This document shows, one piece after another, positions 55,379 through 63,678 of a stretch of 64,000 nucleotides of DNA (positions are counted from its first letter, which is position 1; the number at the start of each line of letters is the position of its first letter). The translations under genes were made by a program, and so were the position numbers. Below the pieces are notes generated by a model, which saw only the letters and a list, made by a program, of their open reading frames with translations, did no database searches and was not told the origin of the DNA. Source of the stretch: Lachnospiraceae bacterium (GTDB taxonomy: Bacteria > Bacillota > Clostridia > Lachnospirales > Lachnospiraceae); assembly GCA_015057005.1 (NCBI GenBank), contig SVFF01000008.1, positions 38,296 through 102,295 on the forward strand, in the 5' to 3' direction.

Positions 55379-56020
55379 AAACATAAGCGGCTGAAAAACT
55401 CCCTTTACATCGAAAAATATTGAAATAATTATGTTTTTATGTTAGAGTAAAGAGTCGTGATGAACTCATGTTTCCTGCACTAAGGAAAGGAGTTTGTTGA
55501 ATGGAAAAATGGAAGTATACCATGTAAAGGAGATATAAAATATATGAAATTAGGCATTGTCGGTTAAACGGCCTTTTCATATCTTAATATTCCTTTATAA
55601 AGCTCAATAAATCCCATATTTACGCACTTTTTTCTTGTATAAATCCATGTATTTGCATATATGTTCATGGCAAATTGGTGCGGAATTGGTGCGCTATATG
55701 GGAATCGATATTCTGGAAATTGGTTCATCACGACAGATTATTTGGTGAAATGAAAAGTGAAAAGCGATTATGTGTGAAAGAGGTTGCGCCGTTGAGTGTA
55801 ATCTCTTTCTTTGAATGGTTGCTAATTATTGAAACGATTTTCTTCTTGCAATGTGAAAGAGTGAATGAGAGATTTCTGGCTTTTGCTATGTATGTGAAAT
55901 AAGAAGATTTTTCATAGTTGTTTCCTTTTTCAAAATAAAATGCTAAAATAAACTTGGCAGATGAATTTGAATTTGTAAAATATTGGACTAGTAAATGCAA
56001 CAAATTATGGGAGAAGGAAG
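55379..56020 (+). other. 642-bp gap with gene-start remnants
   Basis: No intact gene. Two truncated reading frames have good ribosome sites but stop almost at once: ATG at 55501 (MEKWKYTM) after AAGGAG, and ATG at 55544 (MKLGIVG) after AAAGGAG. A downstream open stretch reads LVRYMGIDILEIGSS before a stop at 55747-55749. MKLGIVG and GIDILEIG resemble segments of sugar phosphate isomerase/epimerase proteins, so this may be a gene deleted in the middle. That reading is speculative. The rest is AT-rich and shows nothing clear. Confidence 0.4.
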
Positions 56021-56980
56021 ATGGACACAAAACAGAAAGTGAAAATTGTTTTTGATACAGATATCGGCGGAGATTGTGATGATGCAGGAGCGTTGGCAAT
56101 GCTGCACAGGCTGTGTGATCTGGAAGAAGCGCAATTGGTTGCGGTAACCGCAAGTTATGCCTCTCCATTTGTGGCAGGCTGTATTGATGCGGTAAATACA
56201 TATTTTGGGCGCAAGGTACCGGTAGGCGTTTGTTACGACAGAACGGACAAAGGGGAGTGGATTTACGGCGGTGCCCTGTGTAGAGAATTTCCAAATGAGT
56301 ATCCGGAAAGTACTTTTGGTGAAGAAAACGGGACACCTGATGCAGTAAAATTGCTGCGTAAAGTGCTTTCTCAGGCGGAAGATCACAGTATTACTTTTGT
56401 GGTGACCGGTTCTATGACTACAGCAGCAGGGTTGGTATGCAGTACGCCGGACGAGTTTTCGCCCCTTTTTGGTAAAGAACTGATTTCTCAGAAAATTTGT
56501 CGTACAGTTGTGATGGGCGGCAGTTTTTATGGAGAGCAGCCTTTCTCTGATTATTTGGAAAGAGACGGCAAAGATTATGCAGAATGGAATATTCTGGAAG
56601 ATATTGCTTCTGCCAGAGTCATGTGTGAGGAATGGCCCGGGGAAGTGGTATTCTCAGGCTTTGAGATCGGCTTATGGTGCGTGACGATGAAAGAGTATGT
56701 GGAAAAAGCACCTACAGACAGTCCTGTGAAACGTGCTTATGAGTTACATCCCGCTGGCAAAAACGGCCGTGAAAGTTGGGATCATACTGCCATATTGGAA
56801 GCGGTGCGCCCCGGTAAATATTGGTATTATCACCCTTGGGGACAGGTTCGTGTAAATGAAGCTGGTGTGACCAGATGGTATTCCAAAGAAGGCGGTAAAA
56901 TGAGCTTTTTGATTCCCAAAGTAGATTATGAAACTCTTCGTCAAACCATTGATGGTCTGGTGCTGGATACGATTTTATAA
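56021..56980 (+). CDS. Inosine-uridine-type nucleoside hydrolase
   Basis: 319 residues. The N-terminal DTDIGGDCDDAGAL is the calcium-binding hallmark (DxDxxxDD) of nucleoside hydrolases. A further conserved stretch VVTGSMTTAAG and the late WDHTAILEAVRP carrying the Asp that completes the metal site support it. It cleaves the N-glycosidic bond of ribonucleosides in the cytoplasm. The active-site helix differs in detail from characterised inosine-uridine enzymes, so another glycoside is possible. Ribosome site GGAGAAGGAAG. Confidence 0.85.
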   Translation: MDTKQKVKIVFDTDIGGDCDDAGALAMLHRLCDLEEAQLVAVTASYASPFVAGCIDAVNTYFGRKVPVGVCYDRTDKGEWIYGGALCREFPNEYPESTFGEENGTPDAVKLLRKVLSQAEDHSITFVVTGSMTTAAGLVCSTPDEFSPLFGKELISQKICRTVVMGGSFYGEQPFSDYLERDGKDYAEWNILEDIASARVMCEEWPGEVVFSGFEIGLWCVTMKEYVEKAPTDSPVKRAYELHPAGKNGRESWDHTAILEAVRPGKYWYYHPWGQVRVNEAGVTRWYSKEGGKMSFLIPKVDYETLRQTIDGLVLDTIL

Positions 56981-57034
56981 GCACTTTCCCATAAAGTGGT
57001 TTTGGTTTGCAAGAACATTACAATTTCGTACTAT

Positions 57035-57073
57035 ATAAGTGTAGATGTTGATGAAACGTCTGCACTTATTTTT
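57035..57073 (+). terminator. Intrinsic terminator after the nucleoside hydrolase gene
   Basis: ATAAGTGTAGATGTT pairs with AACGTCTGCACTTAT, 15 pairs with two G-U, loop GATGA, followed by TTTTTAT. Confidence 0.85.
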
Positions 57074-57470
57074 ATATAATGAGGGAAGCAACTGGCCTGG
57101 CGTAATTCCAATAGGGTTATCTCACCCGTTCGACAAACGTCAGTCATTCCTGTGTTATAAAAATCCGGTTAAGTAGGTTAGAACCTCTGAGTAAAATTCT
57201 GCAAATGTTTCATAAACACGAAGAGAAGATTTTTGTTTTGGACTTAATTAATACCCAATTTTTTAAGCAATAGACGCATATAATCTGTAAAATTGCCTCT
57301 CAATACGCTATAAATCAAAATTATAAAGATTTTTTTGACATTTCATTAAAAAAATGGATATTTACAAAAATATGATAGGTATGAGAAACTACATTTACTA
57401 TATTTGACGAAATAAGTGAAAGTTGTTGTAGAATGAAAGTTCTGTATTAGTAATTAAAATAAGGAGAGTA
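57074..57470 (+). promoter_or_regulatory. AT-rich gap with two candidate promoters
   Basis: No gene is visible. Candidate promoters are TTGACA (57335-57340) with GATATT (57357-57362), 16-bp spacer, and TTGACG (57404-57409) with TAGAAT (57429-57434), 19-bp spacer with extended TG. Both point to the broken permease gene. An AGGTT-AG-AACCT palindrome lies near 57175. Confidence 0.4.
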
Positions 57471-57490
57471 GAATAATGGAGAATAATGGA
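57471..57490 (+). repeat. 10-bp tandem duplication over a start codon
   Basis: GAATAATGGA occurs twice (57471-57480, 57481-57490). It puts the ATG best placed for the AAGGAG site (57461-57466) out of frame: that frame reads [11 protein letters not shown] and stops. With one copy removed, the ATG would sit 9 bp from the ribosome site and in frame with the permease. Confidence 0.8.
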
Positions 57491-58130
57491 GAAAATGGTA
57501 AAATACCTTAAACGAAATTGGCTTTTGTACGTATTTCTGCTTCCCGCACTGATTTATCTTGCACTTTTTAATTATTGGCCGATGTATGGCTTGCAAATTG
57601 CATTTAAAGACTTCAAGCTAATGGATGGTATAGGAGGAAGTGCCTGGGTGGGTTTAAAATGGTTCAAACTGTTTTTTTTCCGACCTAGAGTTATGCAGAT
57701 TTTGAAAAATACATTAGTGTTAAGTTTGTACAGTATGGTTGCGGGATTTCCATTTCCCATTTTATTGGCAATCTTGTTGAACAATGTGAAAAATGCAAAA
57801 TGGAAGAAATTTGCCCAGACGATTACATATATGCCGCATTTTATATCCACAGTGGTAATTGTGGGAATGATTTCTTTATTCTTCTCTCCATCATCAGGAA
57901 TTGTAAATACAGTTTTATCTTGGTTTTGGGGGACTGGTAAGACCTTCTTTATGGGAGAAGCTAAGTATTTTTCTCATCTATATGTTTGGTCTGGTGTTTG
58001 GCAAGGGATGAGCGGGTCGCCGATTATCCAGAACGGGAAGATCGTCGGTGCGGTGACCCATGTGCTCGTCTCCGACCCTACCAGAGGGTACGGGATTTTT
58101 ATTGAAAACATGCTGGAAGCAGCGGCGTAA
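57486..58130 (+). pseudogene. Truncated ABC sugar permease joined in frame to the end of SpoIVB
   Basis: 214 residues. Residues 1-172 are an LplB/YtcP-type permease: [20 protein letters not shown] as first helix, then [20 protein letters not shown]. The permease stops short of the EAA loop and last helices. From residue about 173 the sequence becomes the C-terminal end of the sporulation protease Spo[16 protein letters not shown], then [14 protein letters not shown]. Both families carry a QGM at that point, so the join is at microhomology. The bases change from AT-rich to GC-rich exactly there (near 58008). The fusion can be neither transporter nor protease. It may be a true recombination scar or an assembly chimera. 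Confidence 0.85.
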
Positions 58131-58161
58131 AGGAACCCTCTTTAAGGGGAAGTGAATCAGG

Positions 58162-58195
58162 AAACCATCTGGTTTTTATCAGATGGTTTCTTTTT
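58162..58195 (+). terminator. Intrinsic terminator after the SpoIVB tail
   Basis: AAACCATCTG pairs perfectly with CAGATGGTTT around an 8-nt loop, followed by CTTTTT. It probably came along with the spoIVB end. Confidence 0.9.
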
Positions 58196-58201
58196 GCCGG
58201 G

Positions 58202-58246
58202 GGCATTTTTATAGAAAATATGCCGGAAAAGACTGCAAACGGATGA
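58202..58246 (+). pseudogene. Second, diverged fragment of a spoIVB gene end
   Basis: In one frame it reads GIFIENMPEKTANG and stops. Its first 27 bases match 58092-58118 (GIFIENMLE) at 23 positions, and three of the four changes are silent third-position changes. That pattern means descent from a coding copy, not a chance match or a recent duplication. It has no ribosome site. Confidence 0.65.
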
Positions 58247-58257
58247 AAAAACAAATA

Positions 58258-58299
58258 CAGTTTCCAACAAACAAAAAACAGTTTCCAACAAACAAAAAA
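58258..58299 (+). repeat. 21-bp tandem repeat
   Basis: CAGTTTCCAACAAACAAAAAA is present twice head to tail, at 58258-58278 and 58279-58299, upstream of the PHP gene. A likely slippage duplication; no regulatory meaning is evident. Confidence 0.85.
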
Positions 58300-58371
58300 A
58301 CTGCATTGCTTTTCCTTTCTAATTGTGTTATCGTTTTTATCATACGATTACAGTATAGTGAGGTTTTTCGT

Positions 58372-59142
58372 TTGAATTACAATTTTCATACACATACATA
58401 TCTCTGTGGTCATGCCAGTGGCATTCCTGAGGAGTACATACAAAGAGCAATCCGGTGCGGGATTCAGTACCTGGGATTTTCAGACCATGCCCCTATGCTG
58501 ATTGGCGGAAATGAAAAAATTGCTACCCGCATGAAGGCATCCGAGATCGAAGGGTATGTAGCGGAACTAAAAAGACTAAGGGAAAAATATAAGGATCAGA
58601 TTGATTTAAGTATCGGCTTGGAGATTGAATATTATCCCTCCTTTTTTTCAGAAACGTTGAAACGGATAAAGGAGTTCGATATTGAATATCTGATTTTGGG
58701 ACAGCATTTTAGCCGCGAAGAACGCAGTGGATACCAATATGTGACTGCTCCTATCGCAGATGAGGACGATTTTAAGGAACATGTGGCGCAGGTAGTAGAA
58801 GGGATTCACAGCAAAGTGTTTACATATGTTGCCCACCCGGATGTATTTCACTTTACAGGAGATCAGGCATTGTACCGTCAGGAAATGCGCAAGATTTGTG
58901 TTGCGTCCAGGGAATGTAACGTTCCGTTAGAAATCAATATGTTGGGAATCCGCGACCACAGAAACTATCCCACTCCGCTTTTTTGGGAAATGGCAGGAGA
59001 GGAAAAATGTCCTGTAACATTTGGTTTTGATGCACATGATGTGCAGAACGTATATGATGAAGTGTCTTTGATGCAAGCGAAAGAACTCGTCCGTAAATTT
59101 GATTTGCAGTATATCGGTATGCCCAAACTAATTTTACTTTAG
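58372..59142 (+). CDS. PHP-domain phosphoesterase, HisJ/HisK-like
   Basis: 256 residues from a TTG at 58372, 8 bp after TGAGG; the open frame upstream to 58183 crosses the terminator, spoIVB fragment and repeats. Metal motifs: NFHTHTYLCGHASG, FSDHAP, GLEIEYY, GQHFSREE, VAHPDVFHF, EINMLG and FGFDAHD. This matches histidinol-phosphatase-like enzymes, though no his genes are nearby. A GDPD gene follows 12 bp downstream. The two proteins are fused into one at 198-1772, so they probably act on the same pathway. Confidence 0.88.
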   Translation: MNYNFHTHTYLCGHASGIPEEYIQRAIRCGIQYLGFSDHAPMLIGGNEKIATRMKASEIEGYVAELKRLREKYKDQIDLSIGLEIEYYPSFFSETLKRIKEFDIEYLILGQHFSREERSGYQYVTAPIADEDDFKEHVAQVVEGIHSKVFTYVAHPDVFHFTGDQALYRQEMRKICVASRECNVPLEINMLGIRDHRNYPTPLFWEMAGEEKCPVTFGFDAHDVQNVYDEVSLMQAKELVRKFDLQYIGMPKLILL

Positions 59143-59154
59143 GAGGAATATGGC

Positions 59155-59928
59155 ATGAGACACGGTTTGAAAGAAGTACATGTAAAGTATCCCCGCGTGT
59201 GTGCGCATCGTGGTTTGATGGCTTTTATGCCTGAAAATACCCTGCCTTCTCTGGCAGCAGCTGTCGCAATGGGAGCGGACGAAATTGAATTTGATCTGCG
59301 ATGTACGAAAGACGGCGTTATTGTGTGTATCCATGATTATACCATTGACAGGGTATCAGACGGAACGGGTTGTGTTTGGGATATGACATACGAAGAACTG
59401 CTTCAATATGATTTTGGCGGTAAAATGGGAAGCCAATATAAAGGGTTAAAAATTCCCACTTTCGAGCAAATCTTGCAGGCTTTTGCTGGACGTGTTATCA
59501 TGAATATTGAACTGAAAGCCATGAGACCGGAGGATCCCTATCCCGAGGAGATTATTCAGAAAATCGTTGCTTTGATAGAACAGTATGAATGCACAGAGTC
59601 TGTGTATTTTATGAGTCTGGATCACAGGGCTTTCCCTGTTCTGCAAAAGGTCGCGCCCCATATCCAGCGTGCACCCGGCTCCGGATATAATCCCAATCTG
59701 GATCTTGTACAGGCAGCGTTGGATTTTGGCGGCAAAAAGATTCAGTTCGGATTTGACTACGCTGGATCTGATGAGGCGCTAAAAGCTCTTTGTGAAAGAG
59801 CCCATGCGCAGGGACTTCGCTGCAATATTGTGCTTGCTGACGAGCCGGAGTTGGCGAAGCGTTATTTTGCCCTTGGAGTAGACACTGTGTTTTCCAATAA
59901 TTATCAGTATGTGGCGCAAGGATTATAA
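59155..59928 (+). CDS. Glycerophosphodiester phosphodiesterase
   Basis: 257 residues. The canonical motifs are intact: VCAHRGLMAFMPENT, EIEFDLRCTKDG, VCIHDYTIDR and MNIELK (the Glu that is Asp in the fused paralogue). Residues about 195-257 complete the TIM barrel (VDTVFSNN). Cytoplasmic: no signal peptide. It splits glycerophosphodiesters to glycerol-3-phosphate and alcohol. AGGAGG ribosome site. It is in an operon with the PHP gene and ends in a stem-loop. Confidence 0.92.
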   Translation: MRHGLKEVHVKYPRVCAHRGLMAFMPENTLPSLAAAVAMGADEIEFDLRCTKDGVIVCIHDYTIDRVSDGTGCVWDMTYEELLQYDFGGKMGSQYKGLKIPTFEQILQAFAGRVIMNIELKAMRPEDPYPEEIIQKIVALIEQYECTESVYFMSLDHRAFPVLQKVAPHIQRAPGSGYNPNLDLVQAALDFGGKKIQFGFDYAGSDEALKALCERAHAQGLRCNIVLADEPELAKRYFALGVDTVFSNNYQYVAQGL

Positions 59929-59946
59929 GGTGTGTTAGCGCATAAA

Positions 59947-59976
59947 AGCCCCTACGAGTGGCATCTCGTGGGGGCT
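59947..59976 (+). terminator. Stem-loop after the GDPD gene
   Basis: AGCCCCTACGAG pairs with CTCGTGGGGGCT with one G-U pair, followed by CTTGTCTT. The T-tract is interrupted, but the stem is strong. Confidence 0.7.
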
Positions 59977-60164
59977 CTTGTCTTGAGATTACGGGATCTG
60001 GGATATAATTCTCGGAAAATATTGGCTGTTTTTGACTTTCGATATAGCGATAAATTTCAGTTTATCTAACTGGATAAGAACCATACATTTCAGCCATGCT
60101 TTTGAAGTGTATGGCTGTTTTGCACCTAAAAACTGTTGTCCCTAATGTCAAGAGGTATTGTACT

Positions 60165-60872
60165 ATGAATTTTTTGAAAGACAAACGAAAAAGAAAGATA
60201 TTTGTTACTGCGGCTTCGATTGTTCTTGTATTGGCAATCCTAGCAGGGGCCTGTGCCGGATATGTCGGTGATTATTATAGAACAGATCAGGAGGCGGTCG
60301 GGGCGTTTGCACCAATGAATGTGGTGTCAACGGAGCTACTTGAGGACGGAACCAAGGTATTCAAGCCTGAAAACGCCACAAAAGGATTCGTCTTCTATCC
60401 TGGCGGTAAGGTGGAATATACCGCATATCAGCCGTTAATGGCAGCTTGTGCACAGCAAGGCATATTGTGTATTCTTGTGGAGATGCCGTTCAACCTTGCA
60501 GTATTGGATATAAATGCTGCCGAGGGAATACAAGAGCAGTATCCTGAAATTGAAAAATGGTACATAGGTGGTCACTCACTTGGTGGTTCCATGGCGGCAT
60601 CCTATCTTGCAGATCACATTGTTGATTATAATGGATTAATTTTGCTCGGATCGTACTCTACAGCCGATTTGTCTGAAACTGACCTTGATGTCCTTTCAGT
60701 ATATGGCAGCGAGGATAAGGTAATGAACCGTGTTAAATACGATGAGAACAAGTCAAATCTGCCAAGTGATTTTATTGAGGTTGTCATTGATGGCGGTTGC
60801 CATGCTTATTTCGGTATGTATGGGGCACAAGAAGGGGACGGTACCATAAAACATATTAAAGAACGTGATTAA
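60165..60872 (+). CDS. Membrane-anchored alpha/beta hydrolase
   Basis: 235 residues from the ATG at 60165, 10 bp after AGAGG; the open frame before it has no ribosome site. A basic start and one membrane helix (about 13-35) anchor it, with the enzyme outside. The nucleophile elbow GHSLGG (Ser near residue 132) and a late GGCHAYFG His motif fit the family (PF12695). Compared with relatives, which continue past GDGTP with about 20 residues, this one ends GDGTIKHIKERD, so the C-terminus may be altered or cut. The substrate is unknown. Confidence 0.8.
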   Translation: MNFLKDKRKRKIFVTAASIVLVLAILAGACAGYVGDYYRTDQEAVGAFAPMNVVSTELLEDGTKVFKPENATKGFVFYPGGKVEYTAYQPLMAACAQQGILCILVEMPFNLAVLDINAAEGIQEQYPEIEKWYIGGHSLGGSMAASYLADHIVDYNGLILLGSYSTADLSETDLDVLSVYGSEDKVMNRVKYDENKSNLPSDFIEVVIDGGCHAYFGMYGAQEGDGTIKHIKERD

Positions 60873-61312
60873 TATCCAATCACACTATTTAGATAGAGAA
60901 TCTCCAGAGTTAGAATCTTGAAACTCTAACTTTTGGGGATGCTCTTTTCAATATCGAACTAGAGATAGAAAAATTGGGAGTTATGTCGTCTCGAATATTA
61001 GGATTCATTATTGGGTATCTGTGACAAGATATAGGTTTCTAATTCCGCTGGAGACTGAATCTGTATAATAGGATTGGAATACATAACAAGTTATGAAATC
61101 AAGGAAATTACCGGCTTGGTAGTTTCCTTTTTCTTTATAGGATGGTAAAATGAAGTTGTTTGGAAAACATGAATTTGCTTAACAGAAATAAAAAATGGAT
61201 AACGATTATGAGAGGCTAGGACAATTATATCATGGGTTTAACTAAGCCTATTGAACAGATATGTAACTAATAAATATTAAATATAAAGATATTATAAGAG
61301 GAGAAAATCTAT
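60873..61312 (+). other. 440-bp gap with a strong orphan terminator
   Basis: No gene is visible. At 61101-61137 AAGGAAATTACC pairs with GGTAGTTTCCTT with one G-U pair, loop GGCTT, followed by TTTTCTTT. It is more than 220 bp after the hydrolase stop, with a TATAAT at 61064-61069 in between but no good -35. It may end a small untranslated RNA. A weak promoter (TTGAAC 61251, TATTAA 61275) may serve the next gene. Confidence 0.5.
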
Positions 61313-63400
61313 ATGAAAAAAATGGTGATAGATTTTGAGTATGCGTTTTCAGAACCACATACCATTACCTTGTGTCGGCCTTCTGCCAGCGAGAAGGTGA
61401 TTGTAGAGGCCATGAAAGATGGCCTGAAATTTGCCTGGACATTTAATTCTTTAAAAACTAGTTACCCTCTTTCCTGGAAAAAGTTCCCTATGGATGTATT
61501 GTTGGCTATGGAACTGTCTGTGGAGGGACAACCGGCGTCACTTACCAAATGGTATCGCCATGAGAGCGGAGCGCCCTATTTGTTTGCGGAAGGCTCAGTC
61601 TGCGGTGTGGATTATGTGATCTCTGCCATTGCCGGAAAAACAGGAGTGATGGTCAAGACTGAAATGATCAACAGCCATGAAGCAGACAGGGAAGTGCATG
61701 TGCAGATGGCACATATGAATGGTTGGGTCATCAGCAATATGGGATGGATCGACGGCATTCATAACAACGTCTTGATGACCATGAATGACGGCAGGGCGGA
61801 TCGTCTCCTGGTGTATGCTGACGGCGCTGACGATTATCCCATGTATGGTATCAAGACCGGGGAAACAGAGAGCCAGCCGCCTATGAGCAACGAGAGTTTT
61901 GGTATTAAAGCCAATTCCATGAAAAAAATTTCCGCCCATTACACGCTGCAAGCAGGAGAGCGTAAGCAGGGCTATTTCTGTTTGCCTTACAAGAAATATT
62001 TCGAAGAGCTGGAACAGATCAAAGCGTTGGACTATGAGAAAGAAATGGCAGCAGCGCTGAAAGAGTGGGAGCGCCTGCTGGACCGGGGAACCAAGATCCA
62101 GATAGAGGATGCCAAACTGATCCATTGTTATCGTTCCTGTGTGGCTGATCTGTTTGTTATGCGGGAAAAAATCGGTAAATATACCGGTGTAGTTTGCGGA
62201 ACCAATGTTTACCGTTCGCCAAACAGCGGAGAACCTCTTGAGACAGATATGCTTCTGGATACGATAGGTTATACCAAGGAAGCAGTTCGGGATTATCGTA
62301 TGTATTTTGAAGGCCAGGATGCGGACGGTTGCTGGGTCACCAGAAAAGGCTGGGAACATGAAGCTTGGGGACTGACATTCAACAAGGCCAATGCGGTGAT
62401 GGAGCATTATTATATTACCCGGGATAAGGATTTCCTGGAAGAAAATTACAAGCGCATGTATGCCTCCACTGTATTCAACCACAAGGCACGTCAATCCACA
62501 CGGAATCTCCTTGAAAAGGCTGGACGGGGCCTGATGCCCAGAGGTATGGGAGACTGCGGTATGATGAACAATGGCGACTATTACGGCATTTTTTATCCCC
62601 ACAACTGTCTGTCCGTTGCTGCGGACGGCAAGACACTGGAAGCGGCCCGTATTCTGGGAAAGACTGAAGATATTGCATTTCTGACAATGGCTTATGAACA
62701 GGCCAAAGAAGATCTCTTAGCTTCCATGAGAGAAAACCTGGTGCAGGAGGACGGTTACACTGTAATTCCTTCTGTACCTAATGTGCCTATGAGTTCTACA
62801 TATGGCTCCTTGTATGCCTTTTATCCCTGCGGTTTGGTATCTGCAGATGAGCCCATGATTCTGGAAACCGTGAAATTCATCCAAGGAAAGCAGATCAGCG
62901 AAGGGGGACTGCCCATCGGAACCGGTTGGCAGAAACAAGGACTTTGGGTGGCAATGGCTCTCAACAATTTTGCAAGAGCATATCTGCGCATGGGCAAATT
63001 TGATGAGGCAAGGAAGTTTTTGTATCCTGCCCTGAATCATGCCTCTCTCTTTGTGACCTGGTGTGAGGAGCGCGGTGCAGAGAAGGGATCAAAGGAGATC
63101 AGCGGTGACCTTCAGCATTTGTGGACCCCTCTTTCCGTCTGTCAGTATCTGACAGAAGCATTGTTTTTTGAAGATGAGAAAGCGGTACATATCTGTGCGG
63201 GAATCTGCCCTGAGTGGTTGGCCGAAGGCAAAAAAATTGCGGTGAAAGGATATAAATCCCACTACGGCAATACGGATTTTGTGATAGAGAACCGGAATGG
63301 TGAATTCTATTATGAATTGAAGACAGAGCGCCCCATCGAAAAGGAAATCTTGATGTATCTGCCAGGGGAGAATGGCATGGAGCCCATGAAAGCAGATTGA
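61313..63400 (+). CDS. Six-hairpin (alpha/alpha6) glycosidase-like protein
   Basis: 695 residues. The first 250 are beta-rich, the middle and end an alpha-helical toroid: ETDMLLDTIGYTKEAVRDYR, WEHEAWGLTFNKANAVMEHY, MPRGMGDCGMMNNGDY, GLPIGTGWQKQGLWVAMALN and SGDLQHLWTPLSVCQYL. Acidic residues at DADGCW and GMGDCG are candidate catalytic sites. The layout resembles GH63/GH78/GH94-type superfamily members, but I cannot assign a family. No signal peptide, so cytoplasmic. GAGGAG ribosome site before the ATG. Its place among sugar genes suggests oligosaccharide breakdown. Confidence 0.6.
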   Translation: MKKMVIDFEYAFSEPHTITLCRPSASEKVIVEAMKDGLKFAWTFNSLKTSYPLSWKKFPMDVLLAMELSVEGQPASLTKWYRHESGAPYLFAEGSVCGVDYVISAIAGKTGVMVKTEMINSHEADREVHVQMAHMNGWVISNMGWIDGIHNNVLMTMNDGRADRLLVYADGADDYPMYGIKTGETESQPPMSNESFGIKANSMKKISAHYTLQAGERKQGYFCLPYKKYFEELEQIKALDYEKEMAAALKEWERLLDRGTKIQIEDAKLIHCYRSCVADLFVMREKIGKYTGVVCGTNVYRSPNSGEPLETDMLLDTIGYTKEAVRDYRMYFEGQDADGCWVTRKGWEHEAWGLTFNKANAVMEHYYITRDKDFLEENYKRMYASTVFNHKARQSTRNLLEKAGRGLMPRGMGDCGMMNNGDYYGIFYPHNCLSVAADGKTLEAARILGKTEDIAFLTMAYEQAKEDLLASMRENLVQEDGYTVIPSVPNVPMSSTYGSLYAFYPCGLVSADEPMILETVKFIQGKQISEGGLPIGTGWQKQGLWVAMALNNFARAYLRMGKFDEARKFLYPALNHASLFVTWCEERGAEKGSKEISGDLQHLWTPLSVCQYLTEALFFEDEKAVHICAGICPEWLAEGKKIAVKGYKSHYGNTDFVIENRNGEFYYELKTERPIEKEILMYLPGENGMEPMKAD

Positions 63401-63678
63401 AAATATGCTGATGAAATTCAAAGAAAAAGTCAGCACAAAACGGGTGGCGGTTAAGCCGAGAAAGAACGCATTCACGGCAAAGAATAATCCATTGGTTTTT
63501 GAATAGTGATAGATCGCCAAATTTCTGTTTGTTGGAGCGATTAATCTCAATTTGTCGAACACGTGAAAGTTTCAGTTTTTGTACAAGTTAAATGTTGATA
63601 AAATGGGAAGTTTATCGTGGAGTGAAAATAAGAAGTTACGCCATATATACTTTATGAAAAACGAAGGGAGTATCTAAA
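63401..63678 (+). other. Gap with a 33-residue ORF, possible gene-start remnant
   Basis: An ORF at 63405-63506 contains MKFKEKVSTKRV, then a basic stretch and KNNPLVFE before a stop. This looks like the cytoplasmic start of an ABC permease cut short, but it lacks a clear ribosome site. A TTGTAC-rich AT stretch further on (63570-63600) may be promoter for the next gene. Nothing else is clear. Confidence 0.35.

Noticed and set aside
55675..55902. 75-codon ORF after the GH78 gene
   Set aside because: No ribosome site, rich in aromatic residues without domain pattern; it overlaps remnants read in another frame.
57486..58130. A genuine new permease-protease fusion protein
   Set aside because: Both partners lack essential parts, the start is frameshifted from its ribosome site, and composition changes at a microhomology; a scar or artefact is far more likely.
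58258..58299. Tandem repeat as a CRISPR-like array
   Set aside because: Only two adjoining copies with no spacer.
58183..58371. Extra 63 residues at the start of the PHP protein
   Set aside because: The frame crosses a terminator, a spoIVB fragment in another frame and a tandem repeat; the TTG at 58372 has the ribosome site and starts at the domain edge.
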